Assembly: GCF_030684895.1 (NCBI RefSeq)
Contig: NZ_JAUXXP010000039.1
Span: forward strand, 1-64,000
Direction of reading: 5' to 3'
From: Pseudomonas sp.
GTDB lineage: Bacteria; Pseudomonadota; Gammaproteobacteria; Pseudomonadales; Pseudomonadaceae
DNA length: 64,000 bases
Shown here: in pieces, positions 56,962 through 64,000 of the stretch
Numbering within the stretch: position 1 is the stretch's first letter
Layout: every line of letters begins with the position of its first letter
The notes under the pieces: generated by a model
Database searches by the model: none
Told to the model about the DNA's origin: nothing
What the model saw: only the letters and a program-made list of their open reading frames with translations
Translations under genes and position numbers: made by a program

Positions 56962-58551
56962 TTAGTGGTCATGGCTCGCGCCGGCTTTGCCAAGCTCAGC
57001 TTTGATCAGGAAGCTGTTCTTCAGCGCGTATCGATCGCCCGCCTTCAGACCCGAGATAACCTCGACGAAGTGGCCGTCGGATTTGCCCAGCTCAAGAGGC
57101 CGAGCTTCTAGCTGGTTATCGAAGCGGCCGAACACTACCTGCCAATCGCGAACGGTCTGGATCGCTTCGACCGCTACTGCAACGGGAACGTCGTTCTCCT
57201 GGGCAATCACCTCGACCGTCACTGGCAAACCAGGCCGCCATATCCGATCTGGGTTGGCTAGCACGATGCGAGCAGTCGCCGAGCGGGTTTGCGCCCCAAC
57301 CAGAGCGCTGACATAGGAAATGGAGCCCTTAGCCGTGGCGGCGAATGCGCTGGAGCTCACGACAACGTTTTGCCCTTCGGCGATTACGCCCAAGTCTTTC
57401 GCCGCGACGGTTGAGTCCACCCATACGGTCGACAAATCCGAGACGGTAAAGACTGCGGAGTCCTCTTTGAGTACTTCACCAACAGAGATGCTTTTGCTGG
57501 TTATCACGCCATCGATAGGGGCACGAATCTCGAATTCGGTGAGATTCTGGCCTTTGGCCGGGGCACCGCCCAGCGAAGCGATTTGTTGCTGGACGCGCTG
57601 CACTGCGATAGCAGCTTCCTGCATGGCAACTTGCGCCTGCAGGAAGTCCTGCTCGGCGGAAATCTTCTCTTCCCACAATTGCTTTTCACGTGCATAGGTC
57701 GTGCGGGCAAGCGCAGAGCGTTGCTGGGCGGCCATTAGCTCGCCACGCAGTTCGGCCAGCGCCTGGCTGGAGATTTTGGCCAATACCTGACCCTTGCTGA
57801 CCGTATCGCCAGCACTAACCGCCACCGAGTCGACGCGCCCGGCAAGTTGCGGGGTCACCTGAACCGTGCGGTCACCGTTGTAACGAACCTCGCCGAGCAC
57901 TTGCAGCGTGGAGGCGATTTTCGCTGGACCAGCAGTGGCGAGCGTGACGCCACCCTGCTCAAGCTGCGCATCCGTCATCGTCACGCGGCCCTCAACCTGC
58001 TCGTAACCGAACGAATAGCTCTTGCCACTGTGCTTGGCGCTGATGGAAACCTGGAATGAATGCGGCTCTACAACCGCGGCATCGCCACGTAGGTAGTCAT
58101 TCTCTTTGCTGAAATTGATGATTTGCGCAGGTTGGCCAAGACGCAACAAGGTCACCTGTACCGTGCTTTCAGTAGGATTTAAAAGCTTACCGTCCAGGTA
58201 GGTATAGAGCCTGAACTGAGGCTCTACGCCCTCCTCAAAAATCGTCACTTCAAGTGCATAATCACCCTCGGTGAAAAGCTTGCCGCCATGCTCGCCCTTG
58301 GTGGGTTCTACAGTTTCATGGTGCTCTTTATCTGCATGCTCATCGGCCTCTTCATGCTCGTCGGCCGAAGCCTCCCCGTGGTGCTCGGGATCTGCGTGAG
58401 CCGATACATCCTCATGACTCTCATCATGGCCATGGCCTTCCTCCCCGGACTTACCAGGGCTACCACTTAGAATCAGACCCGCCACGGCTAAACCGATGAC
58501 GACAACAGCCACAATCATCAGCCACTGCTTTCTGGGAGTTGTTGATGCCAT
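56962..58551 (-). CDS. czcB: Periplasmic adaptor of the metal efflux complex CzcB
   Basis: Membrane-fusion protein that joins CzcA to the outer-membrane channel CzcC. ATG 58551 follows GGAG. The 529-residue product has one N-terminal membrane anchor (WLMIVAVVVIGLAVAGLIL) and then a stretch (about 40-92) extremely rich in His, Glu and Asp, a likely metal-binding segment. Lipoyl/barrel-sandwich (VQVTPQLAGRVDSVAV, TSKSISVGEVLKEDS) and coiled-coil domains follow. The protein ends GASHDH. Confidence 0.95.
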   Translation of the reverse strand: MASTTPRKQWLMIVAVVVIGLAVAGLILSGSPGKSGEEGHGHDESHEDVSAHADPEHHGEASADEHEEADEHADKEHHETVEPTKGEHGGKLFTEGDYALEVTIFEEGVEPQFRLYTYLDGKLLNPTESTVQVTLLRLGQPAQIINFSKENDYLRGDAAVVEPHSFQVSISAKHSGKSYSFGYEQVEGRVTMTDAQLEQGGVTLATAGPAKIASTLQVLGEVRYNGDRTVQVTPQLAGRVDSVAVSAGDTVSKGQVLAKISSQALAELRGELMAAQQRSALARTTYAREKQLWEEKISAEQDFLQAQVAMQEAAIAVQRVQQQIASLGGAPAKGQNLTEFEIRAPIDGVITSKSISVGEVLKEDSAVFTVSDLSTVWVDSTVAAKDLGVIAEGQNVVVSSSAFAATAKGSISYVSALVGAQTRSATARIVLANPDRIWRPGLPVTVEVIAQENDVPVAVAVEAIQTVRDWQVVFGRFDNQLEARPLELGKSDGHFVEVISGLKAGDRYALKNSFLIKAELGKAGASHDH

Positions 58552-58703
58552 TGGTAACTCCAAATTATCAAAAGTATTGAATTTGACTCATGCCCAGGCG
58601 GCGACTAAACGCGCTCAATAAACATGCAGCCGCCAGGAAAGCAGGCGAGGCTTCATGTCGCATGACGCGACCATCTAAGGCGTTATGTAGGTGTGAGAGA
58701 TGC

Positions 58704-59987
58704 TTATTTTTTGAATTCGATGTTGAGTTGGGAGCCGTAAATCTTCTCCAAGCTCACCCAGGCCGAAATAGCTTCATCCAGGGTATTCAGGTATTGGGAG
58801 CGCATGCTTACGAGGGTGCGCTGAGCATCGAGTACATCGATAAAGGCAAACTTGCCCATCTCGAATCCACGTACTGCGCCCTCTACTGCTTGCTGCGCGG
58901 TCGGCAGCAGTGTGCCGCTGATCGAGTCGACTTCACTTCTAGCGCTTTCCCACTGCTCAAATGCCTGCTGGGCTTCCGCGCGCAGGCGGAGCTCTGCGGC
59001 ATTGCGCAAATCCCGCGCTTGGTCAGCTCCTTGAGCAGCGGCCAGCACATTGCCTTGGTTGCGGTTGAACAACGGAATAGGCATCGACAAGCCGAGCAAA
59101 TTGACGCGCTCGCCAAGCCCTTCGTCGTACTGGCTGCCAACGCTGACGGTGAGGTCTGGAATGCGCTGCGACTTTTCGAGTTCCAAGGAAGACTCGGCAC
59201 GCTGGATTTGCGTGTTGGCCAGCCGTAGGTCCGCTGTATCTGTTATGCGTGCAAGCATCTCAGCCTGCGACGGCAGGTACGGCAGGCGCTCAAGATCACC
59301 CTCGACATGCGCGAAGTTCGGTGTCTTGGCACCCGTTATGAGCGCCAGTTGCTTGTAGGCATTGCTTTGATTGAGGCGTGCGCGATTCAGCTCCAGTTGA
59401 ATTTCCGAAAGCTGCACCTGAGCACGCGAAATTTCGATTGGCGAAGCCTTGCCGGCCTTTACGCGCCCTTCGACCACCTGAAGTCCGCGACGGGCAAGGT
59501 CTAACGACTGTGTGGAAAGCTGCAGTCCTTCCTGGGCACGCAGAGCTGAGTAAAAGGCCTGGATGACCTCAGCGCGCAAGATGTTTTTCTTACGCTCCAG
59601 ATCAATCGCCACCGCGTCCTGATCACGCTCAGACACATCAATACGCGCGCTACGCTTGCCGCCCAGCTCAATTGGCTGAGATACCTGAATGCTGGTAACG
59701 CGCGACTCACTGCGCGTGTCCTCAACGCTCCAGGACAACTCAGGATTCGGGATCAGCCCAGCTTGAGTACGAGCACCTTCGGCAATACCTGTATTCCATT
59801 GTGCTGCAGCGAACTCCTGGTTCTCAGTGAGCGCTTGCGCAAACGCCTCATCAATCGTTATTGACTGCCTTGTTGATTCGGCAGCAGTTGTTGGAACTGG
59901 AGCAATTAACAATGCAGCCAGTAGCCCTGAAAATACACAGAATTTACCTATTCCAACTCCATGTCCGGCCATTGTTTTTACATGCAC
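58704..59987 (-). CDS. czcC: Outer-membrane channel of the metal efflux complex CzcC
   Basis: TolC-like outer membrane factor of CzcCBA. The 427-residue product has an N-terminal export signal (GIGKFCVFSGLLAALLIAP), NPELSWSVEDT, the repeated coiled-coil halves and VSVGSQYDEGLGERVN. First gene of the operon; GGAGG precedes the ATG. The CzcR-like motif and the MerR-type promoter lie upstream. Confidence 0.95.
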   Translation of the reverse strand: MHVKTMAGHGVGIGKFCVFSGLLAALLIAPVPTTAAESTRQSITIDEAFAQALTENQEFAAAQWNTGIAEGARTQAGLIPNPELSWSVEDTRSESRVTSIQVSQPIELGGKRSARIDVSERDQDAVAIDLERKKNILRAEVIQAFYSALRAQEGLQLSTQSLDLARRGLQVVEGRVKAGKASPIEISRAQVQLSEIQLELNRARLNQSNAYKQLALITGAKTPNFAHVEGDLERLPYLPSQAEMLARITDTADLRLANTQIQRAESSLELEKSQRIPDLTVSVGSQYDEGLGERVNLLGLSMPIPLFNRNQGNVLAAAQGADQARDLRNAAELRLRAEAQQAFEQWESARSEVDSISGTLLPTAQQAVEGAVRGFEMGKFAFIDVLDAQRTLVSMRSQYLNTLDEAISAWVSLEKIYGSQLNIEFKK

Positions 59988-60140
59988 TTAAAGTCCTCCA
60001 CAGAACTAGCTCTGCTGGAATATAATGAAGGCCTTTATATTTATTAATCCCGAGGGATATCGAGGATTATCGCTTGGGAAAATAAGTAGAAAGCCAATTC
60101 CCGGCAGAATGTAGTGCTCCATGCCTATCAGCAAGGTGAC

Positions 60141-60162
60141 TGGAAAATTACAAATACGTTAT
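60141..60162 (+). promoter_or_regulatory. Candidate CzcR box upstream of czcC
   Basis: The 22-bp sequence starts TGGAAAATTACAA and ends GTTAT. It matches the site before the first oprD gene at 18 of 22 positions. It lies 154 bp before the czcC start, consistent with activation of czcCBA by CzcR. Inference by similarity. Confidence 0.55.
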
Positions 60163-60389
60163 CCAGCACTTTTCCAAGTAGGCCTGTATTAGTATTGGCA
60201 GCGCTCAAGAGAGCAGGCAATTTAGCGCCCAGCAACAACTAGAAACAAACACCGTTAAATAGCGGTTGCCTCGCGGGTAGCGCCCCCGGGCAGCCCTGCC
60301 AGTAAATAGTTGGGTGTTTTGGATAAGGACTAGTACTGCGACATGTTGTCGCTTAACCCCTTTTAGCCATGCGAAATAGGCATTACAGC

Positions 60390-60420
60390 TTGACCCTAAA
60401 GCCGCTTCAGGCTTTAGCCT
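60390..60420 (+). promoter_or_regulatory. MerR-type (CadR-like) promoter upstream of czcRS
   Basis: TTGACC (60390-60395) and TAGCCT (60415-60420) have a 19-bp spacer. The central dyad at 60393-60413 (ACCCTAAAG-CCG-CTTCAGGCT) matches the cadA operator at 16 of 21 positions, in the same place relative to the -35 box. It points toward czcR, 123 bp away. Metal-activated control by CadR or another MerR protein is inferred. Confidence 0.6.
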
Positions 60421-60542
60421 TGGAGCAACCTGAAAAGCCGTAGGTCATATCCGTGACCGCCGATGAAAGAATTAAAACCACTCCGCAGCCATAACAAAAA
60501 AATATCTAAAAATACTGGCCGCATATTTTAAGGTGAATTTTT

Positions 60543-61217
60543 ATGCGAATCCTTATTGTCGAGGACGAGCCCAAGACTGCCGAATACTTACACCAAGGTT
60601 TAAGCGAAAGTGGCTATGTAGTTGATAAGGCCGCCACTGGCGTGGACGGTCTCCACCTTGTTAGGCAGCACACTTACGACTTGGTAGTGCTTGATGTAAA
60701 CCTGCCTGGAATTGATGGTTGGGGCGTGCTTGAGCATATACGCAGTAACAGCAGTACTCGCGTGATAATGCTGACTGCACGCGGGCGCTTAGTGGATAAA
60801 ATTAAAGGCCTGGATTTGGGGGCGGATGATTATTTAGTCAAACCGTTCGAGTTCCCTGAGTTACTTGCGCGAATTCGTACGTTGCTACGGCGAAGCGAGC
60901 AAATTCCAGTACCGGAAGTGCTGCGGGTAGCCGACCTTGAGCTTGATCCGGCGAGGCACCGCGCGTTCCGTGGTGAGCAGCGCATCGACCTGACCACTAA
61001 AGAGTTTGCGTTGCTGCACCTACTGATGCGCCGCTCTGGGGAAGTGCTATCGCGCACCCAGATCATTTCGCTGGTCTGGGATATGAATTTTGACTGCGAC
61101 ACCAACGTCGTCGAAGTCTCCATCCGCAGACTACGCGCCAAAATTGATGACCCGTTCGATAACAAGCTGATTCACACCCTCAGGGGTGTCGGGTACGTGC
61201 TTGAGGAACGTGCATGA
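60543..61217 (+). CDS. czcR: Metal-responsive response regulator CzcR
   Basis: OmpR-family activator of metal efflux genes. The 224-residue product has a receiver ([14 protein letters not shown], phospho-acceptor Asp in [14 protein letters not shown], Lys in [11 protein letters not shown]) and a winged-helix domain ending [20 protein letters not shown], typical of CzcR/CopR/IrlR-type regulators. It overlaps czcS by ATGA. CopR is the alternative, but the czc neighbours favour CzcR. Confidence 0.93.
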   Translation: MRILIVEDEPKTAEYLHQGLSESGYVVDKAATGVDGLHLVRQHTYDLVVLDVNLPGIDGWGVLEHIRSNSSTRVIMLTARGRLVDKIKGLDLGADDYLVKPFEFPELLARIRTLLRRSEQIPVPEVLRVADLELDPARHRAFRGEQRIDLTTKEFALLHLLMRRSGEVLSRTQIISLVWDMNFDCDTNVVEVSIRRLRAKIDDPFDNKLIHTLRGVGYVLEERA

Positions 61218-62617
61218 AGCCGACCAGTCTATCCATGCGCCTTGGCCTGTCGGTCAGCGTGATGGGGGCGGCACTGGTTGTTCTGCTAGCAGCACTCGCC
61301 TACTTCGCGCTTACCCATGAGCTGGACTCGTTGGCCAAGCAGAGTCTTGACGGCAAACTTGAGCAGATTCAGCACAATCTCGCCGAAGACATGAGCGCAC
61401 ATGCAATTGCCCAGCAACCTCACGAGCTGCTGGATCTGGTCATGGGGCATGACAATCTGCACCTGACGATCTACGGGAAAAAGTCAGGCACCAAATTACT
61501 CCTGAATCTGGGTGAGAAATCCAGGGAGCCCATTCTTGCCAACATACCAGCAGGCGATACCCCTATTTACCAAAGCTGGTCGGATGCTGAGGGAAACAAC
61601 TTCCTGACCGCATCCAAGGTGATGCTGCTCAACGACGGCGACCACGTCAGGGTCTTACTCTCAATTGATCGATCTGCCGACGAAGCACTGCTCAGTGCCT
61701 ACCTCAAGTCAACGTTGATCGCGCTCCCTCTTCTTCTGGCGCTAATTGGCATGGGCGCATGGTGGATTGTACAACGGGGCCTTTCTCCGCTCCGGCAATT
61801 TCGCCAGGTTGCATCGCTGATATCCACGCAGGATCTGACCCATCGGATTTCCGTCGACAAACTTCCACAAGAACTCAGCGCGCTGGCCCACGGCATCAAC
61901 TTCATGCTGCATCGTCTTGATGGTGGCGTTCAGCAGCTATCGCAGTTCTCTGATGACCTGGCCCATGAGTTGCGCTCACCTATCACCAACCTGATGGGTA
62001 AAGCGCAGGTAACGCTCTCAAGAGAGCGTCCACCTGAGGAGTACAAAGCCGTACTGGAATGCTGCACAGAAGAGCTGGAGCGCGTCACCCGAATCGTGTC
62101 CGACATGCTGTTTCTCGCTCAAGTCAGCCACCCCGCATCCCTGGTTCCCTTCGAGAAGATTGCACTGGAGGACGAGGCAAGACGCGTTGTGGATCTGTTC
62201 AGCATCTCCGCTGAAGAGAAACAGATCAGCCTGAGCATTTCCGGGGCCGGCCGAACCTTCGGTGATCGGCTGATGGTACAGCGCGCCATTTCAAACCTCT
62301 TGTCCAATGCGATTCGGCACAGCCCCATTGGCGCAAACATCTCGCTGCTGATCGAGAAGCACAGCGAAACCGTGTCGTTCTCGGTGGGAAACCCGGGGAT
62401 TGGCATCCCCGCACAGCACATCCCTCATTTGTTCGAACGCTTCTACCGCGTCGATACCAGCCGCTCTCGTGCCGAAGGTGGGACAGGGCTGGGCCTGGCA
62501 ATTGTTCGCTCGATCATGAGCCTGCATCAGGGCACGGTCGAGGTCAGTAGCCTGCCAGGCAGCTTCACCGTATTCCGTTTGATCTTCCCCAAAGTCCGCA
62601 ATGGTTCCTCGACCTAG
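61214..62617 (+). CDS. czcS: Metal-sensing histidine kinase CzcS
   Basis: Membrane kinase partner of CzcR. The 467-residue product has two membrane segments (about 12-34 and 164-186) bounding a periplasmic sensor of about 130 residues, a HAMP linker, the H-box [14 protein letters not shown] near residue 250, the N-box [13 protein letters not shown] and [14 protein letters not shown]. It overlaps czcR by 4 nt. The heavy-metal sensor-kinase family architecture is clear. Confidence 0.93.
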   Translation: MKPTSLSMRLGLSVSVMGAALVVLLAALAYFALTHELDSLAKQSLDGKLEQIQHNLAEDMSAHAIAQQPHELLDLVMGHDNLHLTIYGKKSGTKLLLNLGEKSREPILANIPAGDTPIYQSWSDAEGNNFLTASKVMLLNDGDHVRVLLSIDRSADEALLSAYLKSTLIALPLLLALIGMGAWWIVQRGLSPLRQFRQVASLISTQDLTHRISVDKLPQELSALAHGINFMLHRLDGGVQQLSQFSDDLAHELRSPITNLMGKAQVTLSRERPPEEYKAVLECCTEELERVTRIVSDMLFLAQVSHPASLVPFEKIALEDEARRVVDLFSISAEEKQISLSISGAGRTFGDRLMVQRAISNLLSNAIRHSPIGANISLLIEKHSETVSFSVGNPGIGIPAQHIPHLFERFYRVDTSRSRAEGGTGLGLAIVRSIMSLHQGTVEVSSLPGSFTVFRLIFPKVRNGSST

Positions 62618-62745
62618 ACCTGCAGGCGTACAGGCATAACGACCAGCCGAAGATTGGCCGCAGAGGAACCCGCCCCTATTCGGAGAGCACGGCATACAGC
62701 GACGGCTCCCCGATATGCCACCCCCCTGAACATGGATAAACAACA

Positions 62746-64000
62746 ATGAAGAAGACCCTCTTGGCAGTCGCGGTGAGTACTGGGGTACTCAGTCTTAGCC
62801 AGCCAGCCGCAGCTGAGTTTTTCGCAGACAGCAAAGCCGGGCTGGAAGCGCGTAACTTCTATTTCAATCGCGACTTCCGCCAAGACTCAGCCAGCCAATC
62901 AAAGCAGGAAGAATGGGCCCAGGGCTTCCTGCTGCGCTACGAATCCGGGTTCACCGAAGGGACAGTCGGCGTGGGCATCGACGCCATTGGCATGCTTGGC
63001 CTCAAGCTGGACTCTAGCGCCGACCGCTCAGGCTCGGGCCTGCTCAAGCGCGATAAAGAAGCACCTCGTGCCGCGCAGGATGAATATGGTGAGATGGGCT
63101 TAACCGCGAAGCTGCGCGCCTCAAACAGCGTGCTGAAACTGGGCACGCTGCAACCCAGACTGCCAACCGTCCAAGCAAACGATTCGCGCCTGCTGCCACA
63201 GACCTTTCAAGGCGGGCACCTGAATTCGCTGGAGATTGACGGGCTTACCTTCGATGCAGGCCAGCTCAAGCAAGTAAGTCAGCGCGACTCATCCGATAGC
63301 GAAGACCTCAGCATTGCCAGCGGCGCAGCCCGCGCTATCAGCGGCGGCGGAACCCAGACGAGCGATGAATTCAACTTCGCCGGGGCGACCTACAAATGGA
63401 ACAGCAACCTGGCTACCGGCTACAACTACGGCAATCTGGATGACTTCTATAAGCAGCATATTTTCACGGTCCTGCACACCTTGCCGTTGGGTGATAAACA
63501 GTCGCTGAAAACTGATCTGCGCTACGCCCGCTCTACCGACGAAGGTAACAGCAACGTCGACAACAAGGCATTCGGAGCAATGTTTACCTACGCCTTTGGT
63601 GGCCACGCCCTCGGCGTTGGCTACCAGAGCATGAGCGGAGACACCGGTTACGCCTACATCAACGGCACCGATCCGTTCCTGGTCAACTATGTACAGATCG
63701 GCGACTTCGCTAACAAAGACGAAACCTCATGGCAGGCCCGCTATGACTTCAACTTTGCCAGCGTTGGCATCCCTGGCTTGACGTTCATGACCCGTTACCT
63801 GACTGGTGACAATATTGATCTAGGCGCAGGCAAAGCCGATGGTAAGGAGTGGGAGCGCAACACTGACATCGCCTATGTCTTCCAGGACGGCGTACTGAAA
63901 AACCTGGGCGTGAAATGGCGCAACGCCACACTACGTTCAACCAACTTCGGCAACGACGTTGATGAGAACCGCCTGATCGTCAGCTACACACTTCCACTGT
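62746..64000 (+). CDS. Second OprD-family porin (3' end beyond window)
   Basis: A second OprD-type porin, 128 nt after czcS, open to the right edge at about codon 418. It has a signal peptide (MKKTLLAVAVSTGVLS, cleavage near AAAEFF), then the family pattern ARNFYFNRDFRQ, GIDAIGMLGLKLD and a beta-barrel ending near LIVSYTLPL, so only a few codons are missing. Clearly different from the first porin. No CzcR-like motif was found right before it, and it may be read through from czcRS. Confidence 0.9.
   Translation, partial: MKKTLLAVAVSTGVLSLSQPAAAEFFADSKAGLEARNFYFNRDFRQDSASQSKQEEWAQGFLLRYESGFTEGTVGVGIDAIGMLGLKLDSSADRSGSGLLKRDKEAPRAAQDEYGEMGLTAKLRASNSVLKLGTLQPRLPTVQANDSRLLPQTFQGGHLNSLEIDGLTFDAGQLKQVSQRDSSDSEDLSIASGAARAISGGGTQTSDEFNFAGATYKWNSNLATGYNYGNLDDFYKQHIFTVLHTLPLGDKQSLKTDLRYARSTDEGNSNVDNKAFGAMFTYAFGGHALGVGYQSMSGDTGYAYINGTDPFLVNYVQIGDFANKDETSWQARYDFNFASVGIPGLTFMTRYLTGDNIDLGAGKADGKEWERNTDIAYVFQDGVLKNLGVKWRNATLRSTNFGNDVDENRLIVSYTLPL

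Larger units (their letters stand above)
59988..60542. other. Divergent regulatory region between czcC and czcR
   Basis: This 555-bp AT-rich region contains no supported gene. It holds the CzcR-like motif (60141-60162), a short near-palindrome GCGACA-TGT-TGTCGC (60338-60352) and a MerR-type promoter (60390-60420). Both operons start from here. Confidence 0.6.

Overview
This window looks like a chromosomal segment of a Pseudomonas species. The gene order pstSCAB-phoU, phoBR, ubiA/ubiC, two rubredoxins, rubredoxin reductase and an HU gene is the conserved Pseudomonas arrangement. Most reading frames are GC-rich with Pseudomonas-like codon use. I do not assign a species.

Layout. (1) Positions 1-14066, minus strand: part of a type VI secretion (T6SS) cluster in the order tssA-tssB-tssC-tssE-PAAR-tssF-tssG-tssH-sigma54 activator-small ORF-vgrG. 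The vgrG runs off the left edge and carries about 209 extra N-terminal residues. tssB has an in-frame TAA, so as read the sheath gene is broken. (2) 14535-19360: D-hexose-6-phosphate mutarotase, a TRAP transporter (dctM, dctQ, divergent dctP), a 142-bp MITE-like repeat and an acyl-CoA thioesterase. (3) 19585-32206: the phosphate regulon, with pstS, pstC, pstA, pstB, phoU, a response regulator, an M23 peptidase, a CorC-type protein, phoR and phoB. I can see three Pho boxes, before pstS, pstC and phoB. pstA has an in-frame TAG at codon 55. (4) 32227-36107: ubiA, ubiC, two rubredoxins, rubredoxin reductase and the HU gene.

(5) From about 36115 to the right edge the sequence looks like an inserted genomic island whose right end lies outside the window. 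It begins just after the HU gene with four copies of G(C/T)GTTTCATT. Then come three abutting tyrosine-recombinase genes of 408, 534 and 885 codons and a 157-residue helix-turn-helix/coiled-coil protein, all clearly more AT-rich than the backbone. The layout resembles Tn554-type transposition modules and the gamma-mobile-trio (GMT) modules. Degraded hipA and methyltransferase fragments mark a junction.

The cargo is metal and redox related: dsbA/dsbB-like genes, cadR with divergent cadA (followed by DUF3703, lspA, araC-type regulator and fatty-acid hydroxylase genes), two OprD-type porins, an ACR3/BASS-type transporter, czcC-czcB-PII-czcA and czcRS. Regulatory sites tie the cargo together. The cadA promoter has a classic MerR-family operator, and a closely similar one (16 of 21 positions) lies before czcRS. 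A second 22-bp motif is shared by the oprD and czcC upstream regions. The inferred circuit is Cd/Zn sensing by CadR, induction of cadA and possibly czcRS, then CzcR acting on czcCBA and oprD.
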